A model generated the notes under the pieces. It made no database searches. It was not told the origin of the DNA and worked only from the letters and a program-made list of their open reading frames with translations. This document shows positions 34,535 through 46,399 of a stretch of 64,000 bases of DNA, piece by piece. The position numbers were made by a program, and so were the translations under genes. This stretch comes from Craterostigma plantagineum (Eukaryota; Streptophyta; Magnoliopsida; Lamiales; Linderniaceae). Each line of letters starts with the position of its first letter. The first letter of the stretch is position 1. The stretch is taken from contig JAPQWV010000005.1 in assembly GCA_027422505.1 (NCBI GenBank), forward strand, positions 16,448,501-16,512,500. Direction: 5' to 3'.

Positions 34535-37500
34535 ACTCAATGCCGCTGTAGTATCTAATACCCGTCTTTCCGAGATGTCTAGCCAGCACTGCCTGTGATA
34601 GAGGCTTGGTGAATGGGTCGGCCACGTTTTCTGCGGTCGCAAACTTCTGCACGGCTATGTAGCCATTCTCAACGAATCCACGTAACACGTGGTACTTTCT
34701 TTCTATATGTTTGGACTTGCTGTGAGACCTCGGTTCTTTCGCCTGAGCAATAGCGCCAGTATTGTCACACCACAATGGCAATGGCCTATCTGCTACAGGA
34801 ACGACACCAAGTTCTTCCAAGAACTTTCTCATCCAAACACCTTCCTTAGCTGCATCTGAGCCCGCTATATACTCTGCTTCGCAGGTGGAAACTGCAGTAG
34901 TGCTATGTTTGGAAATTTTCCAAGACACTACTCCACCGTTGAGCGTAAAGACGAATCCTGAAGTGGATTTTTGGTCATCCACGTCAGACTGGAAATTCGA
35001 ATCCGTATACCCTTCCATTTACAATTCTCCATTACCATAGACCAGCATCATATCCTTAGTCCGTCTGAGGTAATTGAGGATAGTCTTGACTGCTGTCCAA
35101 TGTTTCTTACCAGGGTCAGGTCGCGTGCAAAGCATCGCGTACATCAAGCTACACACTGCGGATGCATAGGGAATTCCATTTATCTCTTTCCGCTCCAACT
35201 CACTTTGAGGGCTCATAGCCTTAAAAAGGTGAATCCCATGTCGCATAGGCAGGATCCCTTTCTTAGAGTTGTCTATATTATATCGCTTTAGGACCTTCTC
35301 TAGGTAAAGGGACTGGGAGAGTCCTAACATACGATTCGCTCGATCTCTATAAAGGCGAATACCCAAGATGTAGGTAGCTTCTCCCAAGTCTTTAATGGAG
35401 AATTCGGTTGAAAGCCACGCTTTCACCTTCGAGAGTATTCCAATATCATTTCCTATTAAAAGGATGTTGTCCACGTACAATACGAGGAAAGATATTTTGC
35501 TCCCACTGCTTTTCTTATAGACGCAAGGTTTATCTTCGTTCTTTAAGAATCCGGGGCCCTTGACCACTTCATCGAACCGAAGATTCCAGCTTCTGGAGGC
35601 TTATTTCAGTCCATAAGTGGACTTGTTCAGTTCGCACACCTTATGAGCATCTCCTTGCGATGTAAAACCCTTGGACTGCTCCATATATATTTCTTCCTTG
35701 AGGTATCCATTTAGGAACGCAATTTTCACATCCATCTGCCAGATCTCATAGTCATAGTGCACGGCTATCGCAAGCAATGTTCGAATGGACTTCATCATAG
35801 CGACATGCGAAAAGGTCTTCTCATAGTCAACGCCCTCTTTTTGACTGTACCCTTTCGCCACAAGCCTAGCTTTGGATATGTCAACCAATCCATCAGATCC
35901 AATCTTTCTCTTGTAGATCCATTTACACCCAATGGGTCCAAAACCATCCGGGAGGTCTACTAGAGTCCAGACTTGATTTTCGTGCATAGAATCCATTTCG
36001 TCTTGCATAGCTATAAGCCATTTCTCCGAATCTTTATCCCTGATTGCCTGGTCCTAGGTATTGGGATCGTCTCCGACGTTCCCTTCCATCGCAGCAACCT
36101 CGTGCTCGATGTGGACCATCCCGTATCTCTCAGGCTGGCGAGATACTCTACCCGACCTGCGCAACTCAGGTTGCATCTCGGACTGCTCTACGGTGTCATC
36201 CGACACTCGAGTCTGTGAAAGCGCTTCTGATGACTCTCCAATAGTTACTTCGCGACCAGCTCCACCTTCTCGAACAAACTCTTCTTCGAGAAAGTGAGCA
36301 TGAAGGGCTACAACGATCCTCTGATCGTCGTGGAAGTAAAACTGGTATCCCATGGAATCCTCAGAATACCCGACAAAACGTCCTCTCACAGCCTTCGATT
36401 CCAGTTTACATGTCTTGAGCTTTTTCACGAATGCGGGGCAACCCCAAATTCTAATGTGATTCAAGCTCGGTTTTCGTCCTGTCCATATCTGATAAGATCG
36501 ATATACTTTGTAGGACATCTATTCAGAATGTGTGCCGCTGTCAACAGGGCATGACCCCACAACGATATGGGCAGGTCTGTATAGCTCAGCATAGATCAAA
36601 CCTTGTCCAACAGAGTTCGATTTCTGTATTTGGACACACCGTTCAACTACGGTGTTCCGGGCAGTGTCATCCGTGAAATAATCCCGCTCTCTTTCAAGAA
36701 CTAGTCAAACTCGAGGCTCATGTACTCGCCACCTCGATCTGATTGAACGGCTTTAATGCTCTTTCCAGTCTGATTGTCCACAAAAGCCTTGTACTCTTTT
36801 AACCATTCAAAAGTATCAGACTTGTGCTTTATGAGATACACCTTGCCGAAGCGAGAGTGATCATCAGTAAAGGTAATGAAATAATGGAAGTTATCACGGG
36901 CCGCTACCCCGAACGGTCCGCAAACATCCGTGTGGATCAAACCGAGAAGTTTTGCGGCTCTTGTGAAGTCCTGTGAAGGGCGACTTGGTCATCTTTTCAA
37001 GGATACAAGATTCGCAAGTCGGATAGGGATCAGACCCAAGCGGCTTTATAATGTCGATTTTCTCCAACTCGAGAATCTTCTGTTCTCCAGCGTGACCGAG
37101 TCGAAGATGCCACAACAGTCTCGAGTTCGACTCCAATTTTCGTTTGTTGGTGATTGTATTCACGGTTTTGTTGTATCTTCGACATTTAGATAATACAATC
37201 CATTCAGTAAACTTACACTTCCGACGCAATTGATTCCAAAATAATTATTGCATATATTATTACTAAAACGGAACTCGTTCCGCTCAAACGGGAATAGAAA
37301 CAATATTCTTAAGCCCCTTGGGCAAAACTAAACAATCGGAAAGCAGCAAACTATGTCTAGTAGATAAAATGAGAGTTCTTGATCCAATGTGGGTCGCCGG
37401 TACACTATGTCCGCTTCCTACGTTGATCATGATCTCTCAGTCCGCCAGCTTCCTACTTCGTTCCAGACCCTGGATCGAAACACAGATGTGAGAACTAGCT

Positions 37501-38379
37501 CTCGAGTCTAAGATCCACGAAGCGAAATATACCGTCATAGAACAATTAGTTTCTAAAACATAAAGTTCTTTACCTGAGGCGGTTAGCTTTGGGCAATCGC
37601 GCTTCCAAAGGCCAAGCTCATTGCAGTGAAGGCATTTGTTCGTCAGCTTGGCACCTTTGAACACGTTCTTCTTGGCCTTGCCTATCGAAATTCGTCATTT
37701 GGGCTTAGTGGGCATGTCCGACTTTTTCTTTCTACTCGACTCTCGAGTCTTAGCATTCGCAACAAGAACAAGTTCCTTTCCTTTCACCTTCTTCATCTGA
37801 GTCTGCGCCGCCGACAATTGGTTCATCAACCCAGTCAATGTCATCTTGGCCTTGTTCAGATTAAAGTTCACAATGAACGAATTGAAGGAAGGTGGGAGCG
37901 ACTGAAGTATGAGATCGTTCTGGAGCTCGTTATCCATGATAAAGTCCAGTGCCTCGAGTTTTTCGATCCACTCGATCATCTTGAGCACATGCTCTCCGAC
38001 GTCACTACCCTCAGCCATTTTGCAATGGAATAGTTGCTCCGTCAGGGAATAGCGAGCACTCCTGGAATGTTTGCCAAAAAAGCTCCTTCAAATGAAGCAA
38101 AATGGCGCCCACTTCCATTTCTGAGTGAGTGCGCTGCAACTCATTGCTCATGGAAAGAAATATGTAGCCCTTGACCTTTGGCTCGTCTATCTGCCACTTG
38201 GCATACGCAGCCTGGTCTTCGTCACTCGCATCAGCCCCTGGGTCTTGTGGTACGGGGGAATCGAGGACATAAGTTAGCAACTCCATACCTAGGACTATCC
38301 TCAGGTTACGGAGCCAGTCAACGTAGTTTGGTCCCACCAAACAGTTTCTCTCAAGCAGCATAGTAATAATGTTCGTCAT
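34522..38379 (-). pseudogene. gag-pol of element D (dead)
   Basis: Gag starts at ATG 38379 (MTNIITMLLERNCLVGPNYV). At least eight open pieces in different frames follow the usual order. The CCHC knuckle is damaged (CLHCNELGLWKRDC, His to Leu, 37593-37634). The protease reads DSRAS instead of DSGAS (near 37505). Integrase retains HTDVCGPF and SDRGGEYMS. RT retains QMDVKIAFLNG, but the catalytic box is YVDN instead of YVDD (near 35467). RNase H with LWCDNTGAIAQAKEP runs to near the LTR. Closest in the window to elements E and B. The combination of stops and three active-site changes means no function. Confidence 0.9.
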
Positions 38380-38480
38380 CACAGTAAATAGAAAGAAACG
38401 TAAAGCTGCAGAAAATAAAGATCTAATTAGGTTTATCTTATCATTCATCAAGCACAAACAAGGAATTTCTGTTTCGCTTG

Positions 38481-38558
38481 ACTCCCACTATTTTTCTCGA
38501 AAACACTATCCTCCCGAGAATAGTTTCGGAAACGTCGTTGAAAGTTTCATAGTGGAGT
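38481..38558 (-). promoter_or_regulatory. conserved inverted-repeat upstream of gag, element D
   Basis: Plus-strand arms ACTCCCACTAT (38481-38491) and ATAGTGGAGT (38549-38558), 102-179 nt upstream of the gag start, same layout as in E and B. GGGAGGAT lies in the loop on the minus strand. Confidence 0.55.
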
Positions 38559-38599
38559 TGATGTCCCCGACTCGACTAGACTCGCCTCAGCCTTTAACG

Positions 38600-39228
38600 C
38601 AATATTTGGCTCATCTAATCTTATCGAAGTCACGTCAAACGCGAACTTATCCGATAAGAGTTTCAACTATCTTTGTCTCAGTCATTGACCCTCACGGCTA
38701 GCCCTGCTTATTGTGTATAACTGCCTAAGTGTGACCTATCAACTTATGCTCAAATCGCACAGAATGTACTGCCCCTTGCTGCCATACGCTTCGTGGGGGG
38801 CGGACTAGTATGACGAGTAGCGTTCAAGACGCACCCGAGACGCTAACACTGGGGCGAGATTTACGACGCCAACTTACTCGGAACAAATCACAAAACTCCC
38901 CAGTGCTAGACATCTCAAGCATGATAGAAGACAGAAATCTAATTCCTTTACCCACTTAGTATTTATCAAATGGGAGAATAAACCATCTCACATAAGAGCA
39001 CATAGAACATGTATATCATTTCAAAAACCAACACGCACGTAGGTAGTAAATTAACCCTAGGAAAACAAACTACAAGGCAACACAAGCGGGTTATTTCTAG
39101 TCTATCCCTATTACATACGTCTTCAAAAGACCTCTGGTCATTGCACGGGTGTCGAAGTCGTCAAACATCCTTCGTCACTCGAATGGCCTCAAAGTCACCG
39201 AAAATCCACCACCTTGTCATCGCCGAGG
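38600..39228 (-). other. leader of D (distal part)
   Basis: Noncoding leader with the block TGATAGAAGACAGAAATC...TTTACCCACTTAGTATTT (plus strand, about 38919-38970), shared with E and B. Confidence 0.65.
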
Positions 39229-39623
39229 GGTTGCCTGCCATCAAATGGGCCGCGGGCTTTGGCGGGGCGGGGCGGGCTAGCCCGCGGGCCGGCCCGCCAA
39301 TTTAAGGTATTATATATATTATATAATATATACTAAATCTATAATAAATATTAAATTAATTAGATATTTAATTAATAAATCATCTAATTATTATCATGTT
39401 TATTAATTAATAAATAATTAATTGCATATCTCTATCTAATTTTTTTAATAAATTCAATAATTAATATTAAATTATTAATAAATTAAAAGTTTTAAGTTAG
39501 ATTAAATAATATTAATTATTTTTTTAAATAGGCGGGCCTGGCCCGCTGCATGGCGGGGCGGGCTCCTATTTTTAGGGCCCGCCAAACGACGGGCCGGCCC
39601 GCCCCGCCAATTTGACAGCTCTA
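39229..39623. mobile_element. hAT MITE, third copy of the GGGCCGGCCCGCC family
   Basis: Right end reads (inverted) TAGAGCTGTCAAATTGGC, as in the copies at 14053 and 22137. GC-rich GGCGGGGCGGG/GGGCCGGCCC blocks lie at both ends around a 230-bp AT-rich centre. The left terminus is eroded (GCCTGCCATCAAATGGG) and no convincing 8-bp duplication is seen, so the left coordinate is approximate. Confidence 0.72.
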
Positions 39624-39689
39624 ATAGCGAGTACGTTGACAATTACATGATTTTAAAAAAGAAATCAAAATTGGGCCTCAAACGGGCCA

Positions 39690-40400
39690 AGCCCATTAAA
39701 AGGCTTTGAGCATGAAACCCTAACGCAGCTGCCGCGACTCAAATCGCTCAGCCGTCAAAACACGCCGGAGAGCCACGATGGAGAAGGCCACCAGCGGGGA
39801 GTCCCGGGCTGAGCCGGAACAGCCGCGCTGCCGGCGACGACACGCCACGCGCAATGCGCGCGTATTTAGCTTGCGGCAGAAAAATGCAGTGACTCCTTTG
39901 TCGCCTCAGCCCCTCCGTGCCGGAGCCTCGCCGGGAGAGATCATGTCCGCAGCGTTTCGGCCGAGCCGGAGTCGCTGCGGCTGTCTTGCGCACAGCGCAC
40001 CGTGCGGGCCATTGCAGTCCGCGGCCAAAGCCGCGGACGATCTCTGCTGTGCCGCCGCCCCTTGCGGCGGCGCTGCCCGGGGCCGGTGCCTAAGCCACCA
40101 TTTCTGGCATCGGTCCTGGAGTACGAGGCGGATCGGGCCTGTTCGAAGCAGCCCGATCCCGTGGCTGCAGCGTCGCTGCACCGCTCGCAGCCGCCGTGCA
40201 ACGTGCGGCTGCCCGGATCACGCCACCGCGCGGGTCCCGTTCCAGTCCGTGGTTGCTCGTCGGTCCGTACTGCACGAGTTGATGGCCGTGGGTTGGCAAA
40301 CGACGCATCGGGCAGCCCAACAACGGTCGAACCGCGTCGGCTTTTCATTCGTCTCCCATGCACCTCGTTTCAATTTAAACACGTTATGATTCCGATCACG
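39690..40400 (-). other. GC-rich block in D leader
   Basis: About 700 bp of strikingly GC-rich, CpG-dense DNA in an AT-rich setting, adjacent to the primer site. It has short inverted words (CCGCGG around AAAG, GCAGCGTCGCTGC, GCCGCACG/CGTGCGGC). All six frames are partly open only because of GC content; the 140- and 203-codon frames overlap antisense and match nothing I know. Either a captured host fragment or an unusual leader. Confidence 0.6.
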
Positions 40401-40407
40401 AGCGCCC

Positions 40408-40419
40408 GCTCTGATACCA
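40408..40419 (-). promoter_or_regulatory. primer-binding site of D
   Basis: Minus strand TGGTATCAGAGC one base from the LTR end CCCAACA. Confidence 0.9.
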
Positions 40420-40420
40420 C

Positions 40421-42284
40421 TGTTGGGTTACCCGGTGTCTCCCGGAGACGCCATGTCCCCGGGTACGTTGCGGAACAAAAATCTTCTGGGTTCTCCGATT
40501 GCCCTCGTAGCTCAAATCAGAATAGTACTACATAGACACGTAATAGGGCGGGTCAAACCCATAGAAATTTACCAGTTGACGCGAGTGGCAGCTCCTCGTC
40601 CTTTTCTTCAAGACGTCGTCAATGGTGGTGGATGGCACTAGATCGTCACGTCGACCTCGCAGTGTACCACAGAATCAGTTCTCTAGAGATGGCTAGAGAG
40701 AACCGAGACGTCACGTGGGAGAAACATGTGTGCGTTCGGTGTGTGTGTTTTGTGCCTTATGTTGATTTCAAAAATCACTTCTTCTCTTGCAATGGAGCAC
40801 GAAATTTAGTCTATTTAAAGGCTTGGATTTTGATTTCTAAGTCCCCTAAAGTGTGAGAGATTTTTGCCAAATCTTACTCTCTTTTGAACTCCAAATCCAA
40901 ACTTAAGAAACTTCCTATTATTAGAAAACCAACTTAAATACCAAGTCAAACTAAGTATATTTAAATATAAAATTCGAAACTTAATCCTAGAATAATTTTG
41001 AAATTTCAATAAATAATATTCCAATATTTTATTCCATATTTATTTATATCAATTATGCAAATTCCGAAAATACCCTTAAAGGCATAATTCGAAATTAGCT
41101 TAAGGTGAAATCCAATTTTATCCTCAAGACCATTAAGCACTTGGCCAAGCCCAAGCCTTAAAGTTAGTTTCATAAGAAGTCCAACTTCGATCCAATAAAT
41201 GGCCCGAGGCCCATTAAGGCGTGGCCCAACGGCCCAAGGCCCGTTAAGGCCCAAAACACTTTCTCTCCTTATCAGTACACGTTGATGATCCTTTTTAAGC
41301 CCGACTCTCTAGGTTCGACTCAATCGGCAAGGGAGGAATCCAAGATTTCGGTAGTTACCTAGCCAATCCCGCAGTACCGGACCGTAACCCGATTCGAGTG
41401 CGAATTTCGACCGAGTCTTTGTTCCAGAACCTCACTATAGATTATAGTACTACGTATAAACCCTTCACCATGTCAAACTCATTAAACTCGATTCTATGAT
41501 AAAACGGTGACGAGGCAAATTACCAACTACCGTACATGTCTAACATGAGTTAGTTCAATACCTTGGCCAAGGATTTCGTAATTTCACGTCACCGTCCACA
41601 TAGGATACTTGTCTCGATTACTTATGAGACTGCGAATCCGTACTTGGCGGTCTGAGCCCGGCAATCACAAATCGTTATCAAGACCGCATCTGGCCCTCTG
41701 ACCCATGCAACAGCAAATCGGATCGTGGGGAACCAGTGACAGTCGAGACTAGGAAGTCAACTCCGTCAAAGCCCCTTTCGGTCTAAGGTTCACGTAGTCT
41801 ACTATAGTGTTGTCGTCGGTCATTGACACTACTTGAGTAATAAGCCATGTTCGACCGTATGACCCCTGAGTCAGAGTCCATGAAACGATTCAATCCCTTG
41901 ATTCGATTCGTATCACAAGTCATGACTTCCGCTTCCAAGCGGGATATCGGCACATGATAGGTCATCGACAAATAAACCGTGATCGGTTATCCAGCACCCA
42001 ACTGGAGTCTCAGGCTTAAGGACTTCTAATGTTCAAGGTTACGAGTCCACTGGTGTCTTCCTCTCTCGTGCCCATTGAGAACAATGACTCAACTCGACAC
42101 ATTTGGATTTATTCATTTATTGCTTTACCGGATGCTAAGTAACGAACTCTTATATTCAACAAACGAACAATGCCTTTCAATAAACACACGAAAATATCTT
42201 ATTGCACAAAAGGTCTAATGATAAATAATCTAATGCCATATACAATCTAATCCTCGTATAGCATTCGAGGGCATATTCCTAACA
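40421..42284 (-). repeat. 5' LTR of D
   Basis: 1864 bp, minus strand TGTTAGGAATATGCCC...GGGTAACCCAACA. Shares with the LTRs of E and B the plus-strand module AAGCCCGACTCTCTAGG and GGGAGGAATCCA followed by CCGGTACTGC-like words. Confidence 0.9.
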
Positions 42285-42285
42285 C

Positions 42286-43080
42286 ATTAGTCAGACGAAA
42301 TACATAAAAGACATTCTGAAGAAGTTCCAACAAGATCAGAGCAAGCCTCTCAGCACTCCTATGTCAACAAGCTGCAAGTTGGATGCCGATTCCACAGAAA
42401 AGGCAGTCGACATCCACCTTTATCGCAGCATCATCGGCTCTCTTCTCTATCTCACCTCAAGCCGGCCAGATATTATGTTTGCCACCTGTCTCTGTACTCG
42501 TTTCCAAGCCGATCCCAAAGAATCCCACATGCTCGCGGTCAAGAGGATCTTGCGCTACCTCAAGGGCACCTCGACCTTAGGATTATGGTATCCTAAGGGC
42601 ACAAATTTCAAATTAATCGGCTATACTGACGCTGACTATGCAGGTTGCCGAATGGACAGGAAAAGCACCTTCGGTGGCGCTCAATTTCTAGGCGAAAAGC
42701 TCGTCTGCTGGTCATCCAAGAAACAGAACTGCGTTTCAACGTCGACGGTCGAGGCAGAATACGTCGCGGCCGCCAACTGTTGCTCACAGATGCTATGGAT
42801 GCGAACTCAACTTCGCGATTATGGATACAATTTAAATAATATACCCATTTATAGTTATAGCCAAAGTTCCATTGCGATTATGTGTAATCCTGTTCGTCAT
42901 TCACGCACTAAACACATAGACATAAGATATCACTTTATTAAAGATCACGTAGAAAAAGGCACAAATGATATGTATTTTGTGAACACGGAATATCAACTAG
43001 CTGACATTTTCACCAAGGCATTGGATGAAAAACGGTTCCAATTCCTTGTCGGAAAATTAGGCATGTTGAATCTTTCGTAA
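42286..43080 (+). pseudogene. C-terminal RT / RNase H of element A
   Basis: Opens in frame at the D LTR boundary (ISQTKYIKDILKKFQQ), then the connection domain (LYRSIIGSLLYLTSSRPDIM, HMLAVKRILRYLKGT, LGLWYPKG) and RNase H: YTDADYAGC with the first catalytic Asp, STVEAEYVAAANCCSQ with Glu, then a SYSQSSIAI segment where DNxSAI is usual, so the third catalytic Asp is replaced (Asp-Asn to Ser-Gln). Ends with RTKHIDIRYHFIKDHVEKG, LADIFTKALDEKRF and a stop at 43080. This tail is typical of Sirevirus-type pols. The RT catalytic part is gone. Confidence 0.88.
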
Positions 43081-44235
43081 TATGTGTTTTCCATGCTCCT
43101 ATGTGCTTTCATATGTTCTGTTCTAGGTGTTTTCTATACTTAAATGCTATATCTTGCGTGAAAATTTATTAATACTAAAAAATATAATAATAATAATAAT
43201 AAAATAAAATCCATAAATATTATACATATACTTATAATATTAGGGGAATAACGATATCTTTAGGATGCTCGATCTAAGTTACAAATAGATTTCCCTGACA
43301 TGCGACTAAGTCAATTGCTTAATTTTGTCAGTCTAATTCGCATTCTTGTGTCTGAAGGTCATTAGTTTGCTCCTCTAGACACAAAGCCTCTACATATACG
43401 TGAGGATTCTAGCCTTCTTATTTTTTTTACGAATTTATTCTTGAGCGAGTCGCACATCAATTACTTGTCTTTACTAGTGATTCTTGGCCTTATACTTGCC
43501 TTGCGCTAGATTGTTAAGAAAATGATTAGGGCATTTAGAGTTACCTCACTTGGCCAAATGTAAATTTCAATCCTTTATTATTGCCTTTAGTCATCCATTT
43601 TGAGCCTTCTCCAAATACCTTTTCTTCACTTGAAATCCCTTGGAGCCTTCAACCGACTATCTAAGCCTTCGGCGGGATGTTCAAACGAGAACAAGAGGGG
43701 GAGAAAAAGATACGACAAAGAAAAAGATGACAAAAGAAGGTGGAAAACGCACACGAGAAATGCTCAACGCACAAAAAGCAGTCCAAAAGAACCTGCCTCT
43801 TGACTATCAAAATTCCAAAAGAGGGCATGGATCTTGCTGTGAACTTCTCCATCGATAATCTCGTACGCTCATCAGAACGGCTGGAAAGAGGAGCACCTTG
43901 AAGTGAACTTCTCCAACGATAATCCGGTCTTATATCGGGAAACGAGAAGAGGAGCACGGCCTTGGGTTCAAATTCCATAACTGTGAACTTCTTCAAATTG
44001 ATAATCTCTGAAACCTCTCTAGGGATTAAGAGAAAAGGATCATGGTATCGGCCCGAGAACCAACAAGAAGAACTTTGCCTTAGCTAATCTCTCAGCCTCG
44101 TAGAGAAGCGGAACTTCAGCTTGAGCAAGTGCAGAAAAATACGAGAGATAAAAAGGATGAAAAAGATAAAGATGAACAAAAATGAGAAATGCCTACAAAA
44201 AGGAGTGACTAAGAAAAGGAAGATGATGATGATAC
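43081..44235 (+). other. post-pol noncoding zone of element A (left part)
   Basis: No credible gene. Contains GAGGGGGAGAAAAAGAT near 43693, a polypurine-like motif typical of the region after pol in Sireviruses, an ATAATAATAATAA run at 43187-43201, and clustered A/G-rich text. Ends at GATAC, half of the target duplication of B. Confidence 0.65.
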
Positions 44236-46378
44236 TGTTGGGAAACCCCGGGTGATCCGAGGCCTTGCCCCGGACGCAGCGGAATTTAAAATTTTTTCTC
44301 GTGTTCCCCATACGGTTTCCCCAGGATACTCGGTTAAATAAAGAAAACTGCACGTTCGACACATATAAAGGAATAGGGATCTTACCCTCGTCGCGAAGAT
44401 CCTTAGCTCCCGTAGCTCACGAACTGTGCCGAAGAGAGTCACGCCGACCCCGTGACGTGCCACAGACTTCACCTCCCCAAGGATGGCTAGAGGAAGTGAA
44501 GAATGTTTTATAGAGATGTGTTTTAGTGTGTTTGATTTACTACAAACTCAAACACACTTACGGTTTTCTCTAGAACAACCTAAGGAGCTCTCACCACTCT
44601 CTAAACTCAAGTTTTAGTGTGAGAATGTATGGAATAATCTTATGGACGAAATTTCTCCAAGAAATATTAATCAAAGTCCATTTCCAACTTAGAAAATGAC
44701 TTTAAAATCAATCTAATGAAATCATGTCCTACATGACTCGTCTTTGCATTATTTCCTTTGAATTATATCATCTAATGACTAGATATTGTCCCACAATAAT
44801 AACAAAAGAAGAACAAACGAAATTGGATTAGGTTTGGCCAAGAAAATGACATTTTGATGCGCGTTCACGGCCTCAAACAAGCCTGCCACGGCCGTGACTC
44901 ATCATTGGACATGTTTTGCCACTCGTCACGGCCATTGTCACGGCCATGACTGTTGCCTGGAGGCCTTCACGGCCTCGGCAATAAGTGTCACGGCCGTGAC
45001 ATTGTCGGGCAGCTTCTGGCACGCATACTGCCGTCGTCACGGCCACGTGCAAGACGTTCACGGCCGTGACACCTTTGACAGCATTGCGGCAGTTTCGTAT
45101 TTCTCCCGGATCGAGGGGTAAACTATGTCCGATTTCCCTGAATTTTTGAAGCTACTGCTTTTTTTGTGAACCCAATTTACGCTTCAACTATTACCATTTT
45201 CGTTCCGTAAATTTCCGTCCATGTAAATATAGTTTCTAAAACATATATTTAATATTTTATTAATGCCTCTAGGACCGTTAAATCGTTTTACATCTCATAT
45301 TAGTTAGGCACTATCACAGTGATCATTTTTAAGCCCGACTCTCTTGGTTCGTCTCAACCCGGCAAGGGAGAAATCCAAGAATTTGGTAAGCGCCTAACCA
45401 ATCCCGCGGTACCTAATAGATCCCGTGTTGAGTACGATCTTCGATATACAAACCGACTATAGATTATCGTCGTACGTATAGACCCTTCACAAATGTCCCG
45501 GTCGAGTGAGAGTCATGGTTACGTCAAACTCACTCGACTTGACTCTATGACTAATTCGTGACTAGCAAAAATACTAAACTGCCCTTACGTCTCACGCAAG
45601 TCAGTTTATAGCTTCAGCCGAAGACATCGTAATTTCCTGTCCCCTAATATGCATAGGACACATATCTCGGTTACTAACGAGACAGTGAATCCCTCACGAT
45701 AGTCTAAGCACGACAGTTACCCTTCGTTATCAAGCCCGCATATCGCCGCCAACCCATGTTCGTCTTCGAACAAGACGGGCCTAGCAAACTAGTGACAAAT
45801 CAAGACTCCGAAGTCAACTCCATCAAAGACCCTTTGGTCTAAGGTCCACGCACACTACTATAGTCAATAGATAGATCATTGACGCTACCCAGAGTAACGA
45901 TAAGGCCCATGTGATCGTCGATTGCGAGTCGTGTCCAAGTACAAGTTAATCCCCTGACTCAACTTATACCAATGTTACGACCTCCCGCTTCCCAAGCGAA
46001 TGGCTGGCACAACCATATAAGAGTCGTCAACACATAAGTCGTAATTGACGCTCAGTCACCCTACTAAGGTCTAAGACTTATGGACTTAGTTAATATCGGA
46101 GGCTAATAGCTCATCGGTGCCCCTCTCTCATCCCATGAGAATCGGTGACTAAACTCACGATATATGGGATTTATTTATTTACCGTCTCACCGGATGCCTA
46201 GTAAGACTTAATAGGTAAAAAAATAATATGCCTTTGAAAGAATAATAATAAAATATAAATTCCATTCATAGTATAAGAATACATTATTCAAATACATAGC
46301 GAATAATACATTGATTATTAAATACATGCCCTATTCATTACATCATCGAATGGCATTCCGAGGGCACATCCCCAACAA
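44236..46378 (-). repeat. 3' LTR of B
   Basis: Minus strand TGTTGGGGATGTGCCC...GGGGTTTCCCAACA. Lacks about 115 bp present in the 5' LTR at about 54590-54735. Right coordinate plus or minus 1. Confidence 0.92.
44860..45075. repeat. cluster of CACGGCC(GTG) palindromic words in B LTR
   Basis: At least eight copies of CACGGCC in about 215 bp, several as the palindrome GTCACGGCCGTGAC. The same cluster in the 5' LTR is split by element C (51568-51673 and 54412-54520). Confidence 0.85.
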
Positions 46379-46391
46379 TCTCCCACTTGCA
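46379..46391 (-). promoter_or_regulatory. polypurine tract of B
   Basis: Minus strand CAAGTGGGAGATT before TGTTGGGGATGTG. Confidence 0.82.
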
Positions 46392-46399
46392 CTCAATGC

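Larger units (their letters stand above)
33619..42284 (-). mobile_element. Ty1/copia element D, degenerate, 3' end truncated
   Basis: Full 5' LTR (40421-42284), primer site, leader and gag-pol with many stops, polypurine tract, and only the first half (minus-strand sense) of the 3' LTR. Its leader carries a MITE and a GC-rich block. It was inserted in the RT gene of element A: A coding sequence starts in frame immediately at 42286. Confidence 0.88.

Noticed and set aside
39778..40535. 203- and 177-codon plus-strand frames and 140-codon minus frame
   Set aside because: Stop-poor only because the block is GC-rich; several overlapping frames on both strands, no recognisable domain.
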